Program-made: the position numbers and the translations under genes | Part shown: positions 1 through 6,618 of the stretch, piece after piece | Position numbering within the stretch: the stretch's first letter is position 1 | Layout: the number at the start of each line of letters is the position of its first letter | Assembly (NCBI GenBank): GCA_949373155.1 | Contig: CASICK010000014.1 | Coordinates: 1 to 12,523 of the forward strand | Origin: an uncultured Synechococcus sp. | GTDB taxonomy: Bacteria > Cyanobacteriota > Cyanobacteriia > PCC-6307 > Cyanobiaceae | Direction: 5' to 3' | DNA: 12,523 nucleotides | Notes under the pieces: generated by a model | The model's input: only the letters and a program-made list of their open reading frames with translations | What the model was told of the DNA's origin: nothing | Database searches by the model: none

Positions 1-703
1 GCGAGATCGGCGCGGGCTGCCAACTGCATTGGTAATCGCCATTGGCTTGTTGATGACCAATCGGGGGGCAAAACAGGGTGGTCCCATCGCGTTGACGGAT
101 GGTGAGCAGGGTGATTTCAAGATCAAAATTAAGAAATTCCTCCACGATCACCTGGGCCGAGCTGCCCCGGGCTCCTGCCATGGCGATCTCCCAGGCTTGA
201 TCTAATTCAGCAGCGGAGTGAACCACGCTTTGGCCTTTCCCCGAGGAGCTCATCACCGGTTTGACGACCACGGGCCAACCCAACGGTGCGGCGGCACGCT
301 GGAGCTCCTCTGCATCGGAGGCATAGGCAAAGCGTGCGGTGCGTAGCGCGAGTTCACCTGCAGCCAGATCCCTGATTCGGTCACGATTCATTGTTATGGC
401 AGTGGCCCTGGCGGTGGGAATCACGCAGATGCCGTTGTCTTCCAGTGCTTGCAGGGCATCCACAGCCAGCGCTTCGATTTCCGGGATCAGTACATCCGGC
501 TGATGCTTGGTCACAACAGCCTTTAAGGCGTTTGGATCAGTCATGGTCAGCACTTCGGCCTGATCTGCGACCTGCATGGCTGGCGCATTGGCGTAACGGT
601 CGCAGGCGATGACGTGGCAACCCATTCTCTGGGCGGCGATCGCTACCTCTTTGCCCAGTTCGCCGCTGCCGAGCAGCATCACTGTTTTTGGGAAGGTCGT
701 CAT
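1..703 (-). CDS. purT: Formate-dependent phosphoribosylglycinamide formyltransferase 2 (PurT), 3' end outside the window
   Basis: PurT is an ATP-grasp enzyme that makes formyl-GAR from GAR, formate and ATP, the third step of purine synthesis. The 234 visible residues run from MTTFPKTVMLLGSGELGKE, the N-terminal nucleotide-fold glycine motif, through VIACDRYANAPAM (31-43) and PEIEALAVDAL (74-84). The ATP-grasp segment KPVMSSSGKGQ (148-158) follows, then VIVEEF (185-190) and DLEITLLTIRQ (194-204). This order matches E. coli PurT (about 392 aa), so roughly 40% of the C-terminus lies beyond position 1. The ATG at 703 is chosen because it sits at the expected distance before MLLGSGELG. No clear Shine-Dalgarno is seen. 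It is divergent from the small membrane ORF at 702, and the two start codons overlap. Confidence 0.95.
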   Translation of the reverse strand, partial: MTTFPKTVMLLGSGELGKEVAIAAQRMGCHVIACDRYANAPAMQVADQAEVLTMTDPNALKAVVTKHQPDVLIPEIEALAVDALQALEDNGICVIPTARATAITMNRDRIRDLAAGELALRTARFAYASDAEELQRAAAPLGWPVVVKPVMSSSGKGQSVVHSAAELDQAWEIAMAGARGSSAQVIVEEFLNFDLEITLLTIRQRDGTTLFCPPIGHQQANGDYQCSWQPAPIS

Positions 704-911
704 GGCGGGTTTCAAGGCAGCATGGCTTGATCCTCTCGCTCTGCCCCTCATGCCTTTGCCGCTTGCGTTTACAACGGCTGGAGACGCGGCCAATGGTCTG
801 CTATTTGGTTGGGAGATCGCCACCGTTCAAAAGTGGACTTTGATCTACCTAGGCCTGTCTTCCTTTTTGTTTGTACTGGTGTGGGTGATTGGCGGTTTTC
901 GTCGTCGTTGA
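702..911 (+). CDS. Small single-TM membrane protein, unknown function
   Basis: This is a 69-aa ORF of unrecognised family. The C-terminal half is one clear membrane span (about residues 46-66, rich in L, I, F, V and W) followed by an RRR tail, which suggests the C-terminus stays on the cytoplasmic side. The ATG at 702 has GGAAGG five bases upstream. A second in-frame ATG at 750 would give 53 aa and would not overlap the divergent purT start. Its TGA stop (909-911) abuts the stop of the opposite-strand gene at 912, with no spare bases. The tight packing and clean hydrophobic segment favour a real gene, but without homologues this is tentative. Confidence 0.5.
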   Translation: MAGFKAAWLDPLALPLMPLPLAFTTAGDAANGLLFGWEIATVQKWTLIYLGLSSFLFVLVWVIGGFRRR

Positions 912-1175
912 TTAAGTCGCGGTCGACTCTGCGGATGGATCGCTGATCAAGGTGAGCTGGCGGAAGGCAGGTTCTTCATTCACAAAGCCCCAAGACTCAA
1001 AGACGTCGGCATCGCTGTGGGTGATGCGTTGTTGACGCCCTTGTGAGTTGAGCTCAAAGCCCTGTTGTGCCATTCGCCGCATCAGGCTGGCTGCTTCTTC
1101 AAAGCGGGAGGCCATCGCTTCAAGGCTGGAGCAGTCGCTCGTGAGTCCAGCTTCTTTCCAGGTGAAATAGCTCAT
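912..1175 (-). CDS. Small soluble protein, hypothetical (picocyanobacterial type)
   Basis: This is an 87-aa protein starting MSYFTWKEAGLTSDC. The middle (about residues 17-45) is a likely amphipathic helix rich in E, R, M and A (LEAMASRFEEAASLMRRMA). A polar region and the aromatic stretch FESWGFVNEE follow. There is no signal peptide or membrane span. I do not recognise a named domain; my impression that related short proteins occur in other marine Synechococcus is from memory and unchecked. It is transcribed away from the AT-rich spacer at 1176-1649 and ends flush against the small membrane ORF on the other strand. Confidence 0.75.
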   Translation of the reverse strand: MSYFTWKEAGLTSDCSSLEAMASRFEEAASLMRRMAQQGFELNSQGRQQRITHSDADVFESWGFVNEEPAFRQLTLISDPSAESTAT

Positions 1176-1439
1176 GATCTTGATTGTTCAAGGGACTGTC
1201 GATGAATAGTGGTGTTGAGGGTGTCTTTGATACCGCGTCTCTCGGGTTCGACTGCAGCTAAAAGTGAATCACAATGATCTTCTACCAGATTTGCAAGAAC
1301 GACTGGTTGTAGGAGTCGCTGAGACGTAGAAATTCATAGAAAGAGAAGTCTCCGATGCGGGTTTCTGATTTGCTCAATCAAATTTTGCCTGTTATAGAGG
1401 AGGCTTAATAAACTCCGAAATTTGTATTAAGTGACCTCG

Positions 1440-1467
1440 TTGGCATCACTTAAATTAGTATTAGATA
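1440..1467 (+). promoter_or_regulatory. Possible sigma70-type promoter for a small RNA
   Basis: TTGGCA at 1440-1445 matches the -35 consensus at five of six positions. It is followed after 16 bases by TAGATA (1462-1467), a weaker -10 with three of six matches. The only downstream element before the next gene is the terminator at 1529-1562, so a transcript from about 1475 would be close to 90 nt. In an AT-rich spacer such matches arise by chance, so this is weak on its own. Confidence 0.25.
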
Positions 1468-1474
1468 GATGTTT

Positions 1475-1562
1475 TATGCCGCGATAGTTAGTTACAGGAG
1501 CAGTAGGGTCTTGTTTGCAAAGTTAGACGAAGGCTTGGGATCAAGGGGCTGCCTTCTTTTTT
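1475..1562 (+). ncRNA. Candidate small RNA ending in a rho-independent terminator
   Basis: Inferred from a promoter-like pair (1440-1467) and a terminator (1529-1562) on the plus strand where no plus-strand gene lies just upstream. The interval carries no ORF of note. I could not match it to 6S RNA, tmRNA, Yfr1 or Yfr2-like motifs. The 5' end is a guess from the -10 position. Confidence 0.3.
1529..1562 (+). terminator. Rho-independent terminator
   Basis: GAAGGC (1529-1534) pairs with GCCTTC (1551-1556) across a 16-base loop and is followed directly by six T residues (1557-1562). It reads on the plus strand. The gene to its left (912-1175) is on the minus strand, and the next gene starts 87 bp downstream, so no known transcript needs it. 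Confidence 0.6.
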
Positions 1563-1605
1563 ACAGACATCTCACTCAATAATCACAATCTTCTTGCAGG
1601 CCCTC

Positions 1606-1633
1606 TTGCGGAAATTAGATTATGAGGTATAAG
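1606..1633 (+). promoter_or_regulatory. Likely promoter of the ParA-like gene
   Basis: TTGCGG (1606-1611), a 16-base spacer and TATAAG (1628-1633, five of six to TATAAT). Transcription would start near 1640, leaving a leader of about 10 bases before the ATG at 1650. That fits the absence of a Shine-Dalgarno sequence and suggests near-leaderless translation. Confidence 0.4.
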
Positions 1634-1649
1634 AGAAATATTCCTATAA

Positions 1650-2342
1650 ATGCACATTGTGTTTGTCACTACTTTTGGGCAAAAAGGAGGAGTAGCTAAA
1701 ACTTGTACAAGCATTCATCTTGCTGCTCACTGGGCCAATAGTGGTCGCTCTGTTGTTTTGGTTGATTCTGATCGCAACCGATCAGCCACTGCATACGCCT
1801 CAAGAGGTTTGCTTCCCTTTGATGTTGTGCCTATGGAAGCGGCGGCCAAAGCAACAAGAAGAGCAGACATTGTTGTCACTGATGGTCAAGCCAGTAGCAA
1901 TGAAGAGGAGTTAAAGAATTTAGTTGAAGGATCTGATTTTATTGTTCTCCCTACAACTGCACAAAGTAGATCAATAGAATTAACGATAGAAATGTCATGC
2001 ATGCTCAACAAATTTGACATTCCTTATGCAGCACTCATTGTGAAGGCAGATGCGAGAAAGAAGGCTTCGATTCAAATTGCTAGGAGCAGCTTGTGTGGTT
2101 TCGACATCCAAGTTCTTGACTCAGAAATTCCATTGTTAAATGCTTTTGAAAATGCTGAGACTGAGGGAGTCACTGTTGATCGGGCAGTCTCGAAAAATGG
2201 CAGATCTGATCGGAGAAGAATGTCGGGATTTTTCGCCTACTCACAAGCCTGTCGTGAAATTGAACTGTTAATGCCGAAGCCAAAGGTCATTCCTATGCCC
2301 ATTGGTTGGAACGTTTCACGTTTAGAAGATCGTGCTGCTTAA
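1650..2342 (+). CDS. Orphan ParA/MinD-family ATPase
   Basis: 230 aa, one P-loop ATPase domain of the deviant-Walker ParA/Soj superfamily. The signature-lysine Walker A is KGGVAKT (12-18), and the usual second Thr or Ser is Cys19. A VDSDRN motif (38-43) stands at the A' position that normally reads D-x-D, and Walker B appears as DIVVTDGQ (73-80) where most ParA have DtPP. Family members form ATP-dependent dimers that position DNA or protein cargo. No ParB gene, CTP-switch protein or parS-like repeat is seen beside it, so the cargo is unknown. The C-terminus (about 190-230) carries a basic patch, GRSDRRR, that could bind DNA. The gene sits alone in an AT-rich block between housekeeping genes, suggesting a transferred islet gene rather than the chromosomal parA. 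It converges on mraY with a 59-bp gap. Confidence 0.85.
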   Translation: MHIVFVTTFGQKGGVAKTCTSIHLAAHWANSGRSVVLVDSDRNRSATAYASRGLLPFDVVPMEAAAKATRRADIVVTDGQASSNEEELKNLVEGSDFIVLPTTAQSRSIELTIEMSCMLNKFDIPYAALIVKADARKKASIQIARSSLCGFDIQVLDSEIPLLNAFENAETEGVTVDRAVSKNGRSDRRRMSGFFAYSQACREIELLMPKPKVIPMPIGWNVSRLEDRAA

Positions 2343-2401
2343 TTGCAGCGATTTGGTTTGGTTCAAGCACTCAACAGCCTCGCGCTGAGCGGGATGGTTG
2401 C

Positions 2402-3499
2402 TTAGAGAGGACGTAGCGCGACTCCGATTAGAACAAGTCCTGCTGTGGCCAGCCAGAAGCCTGGGACTACAAGTTGCTCTGGTGTGCCGCCTAATTCAAA
2501 GTGATGGTGCAGGGGCGACATTCGGAACACACGGCGTCCAACACCATCAGCGCCTTTGGTTGCTTTAAAAACCCACACTTGAATAATCACGGAGAGAGAT
2601 TCTGCTAGGAACACTCCACCCATCACCAGCAAAGGCCAAAGGCTGTTTGTTAGTAAGGCCACTGCAGTGAGAGCGCCGCCCATGGCCAAGGAGCCGGTGT
2701 CGCCCATAAACACTTTGGCTGGATTGCGGTTGTGCACAAGAAAACCAATCCAGCAGCCCGCCATGGCCATGCAGAACGCAGCAAGGCTTGGATCTCCGCT
2801 GTTTCCGCGCAGTGTGAGCTGGAGTGCCATCCCGGTGAACACCAGGGCCCCGCAGCCGGCGGCAAGACCATCCAGGCCATCTGTGAGGTTGGTGGCGTTG
2901 CTTTCAGCTAAAAACACAAAGACCGCAAGCGGCCAAATCAGCCAGCCCAAGGGAAGGCTGATGTCAAACGGCAAGGCCACATCGCCATTGATCCAACCGC
3001 GCATTCCCGCCCAGATCAGAAAGATCACGGCGGCTAAGGCTTGAAGTAGCAATTTCCCGCGTGGCGTTAAACCGGTGTTGGTGTGTTTGGTGAGACTGCG
3101 CCAATCGTCAATACCTCCCACCACCATGTAGGCGAGTGTGATGAATGCCAAAGCTAAAAGTTGTTCAGCAGGTTGACCGCTCCAACTGATGAGGCCGCCC
3201 ACGATTACGCCGACCGGCACCACCAGCAGTCCGCCCATCGTTGGGGTTCCAGATTTGCTGAGATGGGCCTGGGGCCCCTCTTCTCGGATCACTTGCCCGA
3301 GCTTTAAGCCGCGCAGCTTTGGTACACCCCACCAGGTCACGATTGCAGCAATTAGTGTCGCAATCAGTAAGGGGAGGCTTAGGAGGCTGTTGGGGATCCA
3401 GCGGTCTGATGCAAATGCTGCTGCAATCACAACAACGGCAAGCACACCCGCAGAGACTTTCCCTTCCAGGGGCGCAGGAATCTCTTGTGCGTCGTTCAC
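2402..3499 (-). CDS. mraY: Phospho-N-acetylmuramoyl-pentapeptide transferase (MraY)
   Basis: MraY moves phospho-MurNAc-pentapeptide from UDP to undecaprenyl phosphate, giving lipid I, the first membrane step of peptidoglycan synthesis. The protein has 365 aa, normal for the family, with about ten hydrophobic spans. Hallmark residues are present: Asp131-Asp132 in [22 protein letters not shown] (201-213), the catalytic Asp267 in FMGDTGS, and the HHH cluster (331-333) in [11 protein letters not shown]. Translation starts at a GTG (3499-3497) with AAGGA seven bases upstream. The DUF3134-like gene lies 36 bp upstream on the same strand, so the two may be cotranscribed. It is not in a dcw cluster with other mur genes here. 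Confidence 0.97.
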   Translation of the reverse strand: MNDAQEIPAPLEGKVSAGVLAVVVIAAAFASDRWIPNSLLSLPLLIATLIAAIVTWWGVPKLRGLKLGQVIREEGPQAHLSKSGTPTMGGLLVVPVGVIVGGLISWSGQPAEQLLALAFITLAYMVVGGIDDWRSLTKHTNTGLTPRGKLLLQALAAVIFLIWAGMRGWINGDVALPFDISLPLGWLIWPLAVFVFLAESNATNLTDGLDGLAAGCGALVFTGMALQLTLRGNSGDPSLAAFCMAMAGCWIGFLVHNRNPAKVFMGDTGSLAMGGALTAVALLTNSLWPLLVMGGVFLAESLSVIIQVWVFKATKGADGVGRRVFRMSPLHHHFELGGTPEQLVVPGFWLATAGLVLIGVALRPL

Positions 3500-3535
3500 G
3501 TCCCGTTCCTTAAAGGCTTAGGGCAGGGACCTTAA

Positions 3536-3799
3536 TCAATCCTCCCAATTCCCTTCTGTTTGCTCATCGGCTGCGTTGTAATCCTCTTTCTCGCCCATGA
3601 GAGCAGAGAGTTCTTCCTCCTCTACTGTGCTCACCTCAGCTGTGCTGGATTCCTCGTCTTCCACAAGGCGACCGCTTGTTTCCAGCCAGCTCAGTAGATC
3701 GGGCTCTTCGCGCAGGGGCAGCACTGGTGCGGGTTCTTTCCGCCCGTAACGCGTTAGAGCTGGATTGATGTTGTCGAGGGCGCTCAACTCAGACGACAC
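3536..3799 (-). CDS. DUF3134-like small acidic protein
   Basis: 87 aa, strongly acidic in the second half (runs of E and D after residue 44), with no membrane span or signal peptide. The N-terminal part ALDNINPALTRYGRKEPAPV followed by LLSWLETSGRLV is the pattern I associate with DUF3134, a short cyanobacterial family of unknown function. The family call is from memory. The start is a GTG at 3799 with no strong Shine-Dalgarno. It lies directly upstream of mraY with 36 bp between them and is divergent from the argG transcription unit across a 53-bp gap. Confidence 0.8.
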   Translation of the reverse strand: MSSELSALDNINPALTRYGRKEPAPVLPLREEPDLLSWLETSGRLVEDEESSTAEVSTVEEEELSALMGEKEDYNAADEQTEGNWED

Positions 3800-3852
3800 T
3801 GTCCAGTTCCGTAATCGATCATCATAGTTGAATGCAGTTTTGAGGACGTCTC

Positions 3853-4107
3853 TTGGTCAAAGTGTGGCTGCTCCTATCTACGTGGGGCGGGGCTTTGTTA
3901 CTGAGTTTTGGCCTGTGGAAGTGGGGGCGCTTGCATCCAGATCCGCTGGTGGTGTCAACGGTTCCAGTGCTTGCGCTGTTGTTTGTCCCTGCCTTTTTGA
4001 TGGCGCTTTGGCTGTTTTGGCTTGCCCGGCTGGCTCCACAATCGCTTCAGCGGGCCGGCGGGAGTGGAGAATCAGTGCAATCTGATTCAGAGCAGGAGTC
4101 CACCTGA
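3853..4107 (+). CDS. Two-TM small membrane protein, coupled to argG
   Basis: 84 aa of unknown family. Two hydrophobic segments (about 5-22 and 33-61, separated by a short polar GRLHPDP turn) suggest a helical hairpin in the membrane, followed by a polar tail rich in S, E and Q. No ATG fits: the upstream in-frame ATG at 3832 meets a stop after three codons. The best start is TTG at 3853, with GAGGA six bases upstream; GTG at 3862 is the alternative. Its TGA overlaps the argG ATG by one base (TGATG at 4105-4109), the usual sign of translational coupling. This argues the small gene is really translated. Confidence 0.7.
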   Translation: MVKVWLLLSTWGGALLLSFGLWKWGRLHPDPLVVSTVPVLALLFVPAFLMALWLFWLARLAPQSLQRAGGSGESVQSDSEQEST

Positions 4108-5312
4108 TGGGACGCGCAACCAAGGTCGTTCTCGCCTATTCCGGTGGGGTGGACACCAGCGTCTGCATCCCCTACCTCAAGCAGGAATGGGGTGTGGAGG
4201 AGGTGATCACCTTTGCCGCTGATCTCGGTCAGGGCGATGAACTGGAACCCATACGACTTAAAGCACTCGAGGCTGGAGCCAGTCAGTCGTTGGTTGGTGA
4301 TCTTATTAAGCCCTTCATCGAGGAATTCGCTTTTCCCGCGATTCGCGCCAATGCTCTTTATGAGGGTCGTTATCCCCTCTCAACGGCCTTAGCGCGCCCC
4401 TTGATTGCTCGTCGTCTCGTGGAGGTGGCACGAGAGGTAGGAGCTGATGCTGTGGCCCATGGCTGCACCGGCAAGGGAAATGATCAGGTGCGATTTGATG
4501 TGGCAATTGCATCGCTTGCGCCCGATTTGAAGGTGTTAACCCCAGCGCGTGAATGGGGCATGAGCCGAGAGGAAACGATCGCTTATGGCGAGCGATTTGG
4601 CATGCCGTCTCCCGTGAGCAAAAAATCCCCTTATTCGATCGATCTCAACCTGCTCGGGCGCAGCATTGAAGCTGGTCCCTTGGAAGACCCGATGGTGGCG
4701 CCACCAGAAGAGGTCTTTGCGATGACCCGTTCGGTGGATCAAGCCCCTAACGACGCCGAGGAGATCGAGATCCAGTTTGAAGGAGGCAATCCTGTTGCAA
4801 TCAATGGCAAAGGGCTGGATCCCGTGGCTCTGATCCGGGAAGCCAACCGTTTGGCAGGCACCCATGGCATTGGTCGTCTCGACATGATCGAGAACCGTGT
4901 GGTGGGAATTAAAAGTCGGGAGATTTACGAAACGCCTGGGTTACTGCTGTTGATTCAGGCGCATCAGGAGTTGGAAAGTCTCACCCTGGCCGCCGATGTG
5001 TTGCGGACCAAGCGGCAGCTTGAGATGCAATGGGCAGATCTCGTCTATCAGGGCCTTTGGTTTGGCCCTCTCAAAGAGGCTCTTGATGGCTTTATGGATC
5101 GCACCCAGATCCATGTGAATGGGGTCGTGCGCCTCAAGCTTCAGAAGGGCAATGCCACGGTCACGGGGAGAGCTTCCGCAGCCAATAGCTTGTACGTCCC
5201 CGCTATGGCCTCATACGGCAGCGAAGACAAGTTTGATCATCGGGCTGCTGAAGGCTTTATCTACGTTTGGGGCTTACCCACACGCTTGTGGGCCGCCAAG
5301 CATCGGCGTTGA
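4107..5312 (+). CDS. argG: Argininosuccinate synthase
   Basis: ArgG joins citrulline and aspartate with ATP to form argininosuccinate, the penultimate step of arginine synthesis, in the cytoplasm. It has 401 aa, the usual length. The N-terminal PP-loop AYSGGVDTS (10-18) binds ATP, and [14 protein letters not shown] (118-131) is the second signature. [16 protein letters not shown] further on and the tetramerisation-type C-terminus are also typical. The ATG at 4107 overlaps the stop of the preceding membrane protein gene. It ends two bases before the stop of the convergent coiled-coil gene, and no terminator is visible between them. Confidence 0.98.
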   Translation: MGRATKVVLAYSGGVDTSVCIPYLKQEWGVEEVITFAADLGQGDELEPIRLKALEAGASQSLVGDLIKPFIEEFAFPAIRANALYEGRYPLSTALARPLIARRLVEVAREVGADAVAHGCTGKGNDQVRFDVAIASLAPDLKVLTPAREWGMSREETIAYGERFGMPSPVSKKSPYSIDLNLLGRSIEAGPLEDPMVAPPEEVFAMTRSVDQAPNDAEEIEIQFEGGNPVAINGKGLDPVALIREANRLAGTHGIGRLDMIENRVVGIKSREIYETPGLLLLIQAHQELESLTLAADVLRTKRQLEMQWADLVYQGLWFGPLKEALDGFMDRTQIHVNGVVRLKLQKGNATVTGRASAANSLYVPAMASYGSEDKFDHRAAEGFIYVWGLPTRLWAAKHRR

Positions 5313-5314
5313 GT

Positions 5315-5629
5315 TCAGGCTGCGATGTTGTTCCTCTGTTTTTGTCGATCGGCTCGCAAGGGCAGAGGAACGATCTCGGCTTCCGGCGGTGCTGCCATTA
5401 ATTGTTGAGCCTGGGCTAACAACCGATAGCGCTCCAAGAGCGGTTCCAATCTCTGTTGGAATTTGCGTTCAAAGAGGTCGGGGAGTTCGCTAATCAGCGT
5501 TTCGTAGTCCCTGACCTGCTGTTCAAGCTCATTCACCCTGGCTCTCAGTGCTTCGACGTCACCACTAGGTGGCCTGGCGGCTTTCCAGACCGGGGGCGGT
5601 GAGCAATAGCTGGAGTCCTGATCGGCCAT
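5315..5629 (-). CDS. Coiled-coil hypothetical protein downstream of rpsF
   Basis: 104 aa without a recognised domain. Residues about 24-75 (DVEALRARVNELEQQVRDYE onward) show heptad-like spacing of L, V and I, then a charged helix with LPDLFERKFQQRLEPLLERY. Together these suggest a soluble coiled-coil protein. No catalytic motif, signal peptide or membrane span is seen. I recall similar short proteins in other cyanobacteria but cannot check. It is the last gene of the minus-strand run aroE, tic20-like, rpsF. Its ATG at 5629 lies inside a strong hairpin (5625-5656) that may limit its translation. Confidence 0.75.
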   Translation of the reverse strand: MADQDSSYCSPPPVWKAARPPSGDVEALRARVNELEQQVRDYETLISELPDLFERKFQQRLEPLLERYRLLAQAQQLMAAPPEAEIVPLPLRADRQKQRNNIAA

Positions 5630-5656
5630 GGGCGGACCTTATCGCCCGTCCATGGC
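5625..5656 (-). promoter_or_regulatory. Hairpin covering the start codon of the coiled-coil gene
   Basis: On the minus-strand RNA, GCCAUGG (5656-5650) pairs with CCAUGGC (5631-5625). One A-C mismatch and three further CGG/CCG pairs follow, closing a 10-base loop. The 3' arm contains the AUG of the coiled-coil gene, and the loop exposes AAGG, its only Shine-Dalgarno candidate. The 5' arm also holds an AUG opening a four-codon mini-ORF (MDGR, 5654-5640) whose UAA touches that AAGG. Translational control is an inference. Confidence 0.35.
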
Positions 5657-5670
5657 TTGCACAATGCCCG

Positions 5671-6036
5671 TCAGGCAGGAGCAGCAGCTTCAGGTTCGGC
5701 TGGTGCTTCTGTTCCAGGCGCGACGCGAGGGGCAGGCAATGGGCCTTCTTGCTTCACGGTGAGATAGCGAATCACGTCTTCACTAAGACGCATTGCTTTT
5801 TCGATAACGCCCACTTGTTGGCCATCACCGTTGTGGCTCAGCTGCACGTAGATGCCTTCTTTGTGTTTGGCAATCGGATAGGCCAGACGACGCTTGCCTT
5901 TCATTTGGTTGTCGAGAACCTCGGCACCCGTTTCAGTCAAGATGTCGCGGTACTTGGTCACATGAGACTCAACTTCCTCTTCCGGAATGTCCGGACGGAG
6001 GATGTACATGGTCTCGTAATAAGGCTGTTGGGTCAT
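5671..6036 (-). CDS. rpsF: 30S ribosomal protein bS6
   Basis: bS6 binds with bS18 to the central domain of 16S rRNA during assembly of the 30S platform. It has 121 aa. The core begins [12 protein letters not shown] and contains [20 protein letters not shown] (45-64) and the helix [19 protein letters not shown] (77-95). The last 25 residues are an Ala/Pro/Glu-rich tail, a common variable extension of this protein. The ATG at 6036 has no well-placed free Shine-Dalgarno. The nearest GGA lies nine bases upstream inside a leader hairpin (6044-6085), which suggests feedback control. The bS18 gene is not adjacent. Confidence 0.98.
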   Translation of the reverse strand: MTQQPYYETMYILRPDIPEEEVESHVTKYRDILTETGAEVLDNQMKGKRRLAYPIAKHKEGIYVQLSHNGDGQQVGVIEKAMRLSEDVIRYLTVKQEGPLPAPRVAPGTEAPAEPEAAAPA

Positions 6037-6043
6037 GGAGACA

Positions 6044-6085
6044 GATCCGACGGGGACTGAAGGCTCAGTGAATGAGCGACGGATC
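6044..6085 (-). promoter_or_regulatory. rpsF leader hairpin, candidate S6:S18 autoregulatory element
   Basis: In the minus-strand RNA, GAUCCGUCG (6085-6077) pairs with CGUCGGAUC (6052-6044), nine positions with one U-U mismatch. An asymmetric internal loop CUCAUUC/CCC follows, then a 5-bp stem ACUGA/UCAGU capped by GCCU. A CCCCG run sits on the 3' side directly below the upper stem. Known rpsF leaders bound by the S6:S18 complex have a hairpin with a conserved CCG in a 3'-side bulge, so arrangement and gene context agree. The GGA of the ribosome-binding region is paired in the lower stem. Confidence 0.5.
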
Positions 6086-6114
6086 TACCACCATATCGCC
6101 TGGTGTTATGGGGA

Positions 6115-6579
6115 TCAGTACAACTGCATGCGAACGGCTTGACTTAAACCCGGTAGGTCGGGCTCACGCCCTCGAGAACACTCGATTAGGGCAAAGATCA
6201 CAATCGCCAGAACACCCACCACCACAGTGCTGGAAAGGGTGCGCATCATCAGTCCGCCACCGATGGGCAGGATGGCAAACGCATAGCTAATGATCACAAT
6301 CACGATGTCAACCAACAGCGCTTGCAAGGTGTTGAAGCGAATGAAGTAAGGAACGTTTGGATTCCTCACCACTGCCAAGAACAGCAAGAAAAACACCAGA
6401 AGGTTGCCAAGACCGAAAGGAATTCCTCGTTCCAAAATGAACAGAGGCAAGGCCGGCAGGGTCAGCCACTGCAACACAGGAAACTGGATAAGCAGATGTT
6501 GACCGATGGGAATGGCATCGCTCCATGGCAACACGTAAACCAACAAACCAAGCAGGCGCTGCCAGATGGGGATGGGCAC
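6115..6579 (-). CDS. Tic20-family membrane protein
   Basis: 154 aa with three to four hydrophobic spans (about 9-24, 36-48, 56-68 and 88-138). The order RLLGLLVYVLPWSDAIPIG, then LFFLLFLAVVRNP, then FIRFNTLQALLVDI is the hallmark of the cyanobacterial Tic20-like family, relatives of the chloroplast inner-envelope import channel component. Its role in cyanobacteria is unsettled; the family resemblance does not prove a translocation function. The start appears to be a GTG at 6579 without a clear Shine-Dalgarno; an in-frame TAG about 30 bases further upstream limits any extension. It lies 39 bp downstream of aroE and 78 bp upstream of rpsF on the same strand. Confidence 0.85.
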   Translation of the reverse strand: MPIPIWQRLLGLLVYVLPWSDAIPIGQHLLIQFPVLQWLTLPALPLFILERGIPFGLGNLLVFFLLFLAVVRNPNVPYFIRFNTLQALLVDIVIVIISYAFAILPIGGGLMMRTLSSTVVVGVLAIVIFALIECSRGREPDLPGLSQAVRMQLY

Positions 6580-6618
6580 AGGGTGAAGCTGGTAAATGCT
6601 GTAAGGCTAGGCGGGCGT

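Larger units (their letters stand above)
1176..1649. other. AT-rich intergenic spacer with sRNA-like signals
   Basis: 474 bp without a convincing protein gene, visibly richer in A and T than the flanking genes. The only ATG-initiated ORFs I found are trivial, for example a 19-codon one at 1202-1261. It contains a plus-strand rho-independent terminator (1529-1562), a plausible promoter about 85-90 bp before it, and the promoter of the ParA-like gene at its right end. No tRNA, repeat array or attachment-site duplication was found by eye. Confidence 0.7.

Noticed and set aside
636..643. HIP1 palindrome GCGATCGC
   Set aside because: I noticed only this single copy, inside purT; marine Synechococcus are not HIP1-rich, so it carries no signal.
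2343..2401. Terminator between the ParA-like gene and mraY
   Set aside because: Some imperfect pairing exists (AAGCA/TGCTT around a CAGC/GCTG core), but there is no T-run on either strand.
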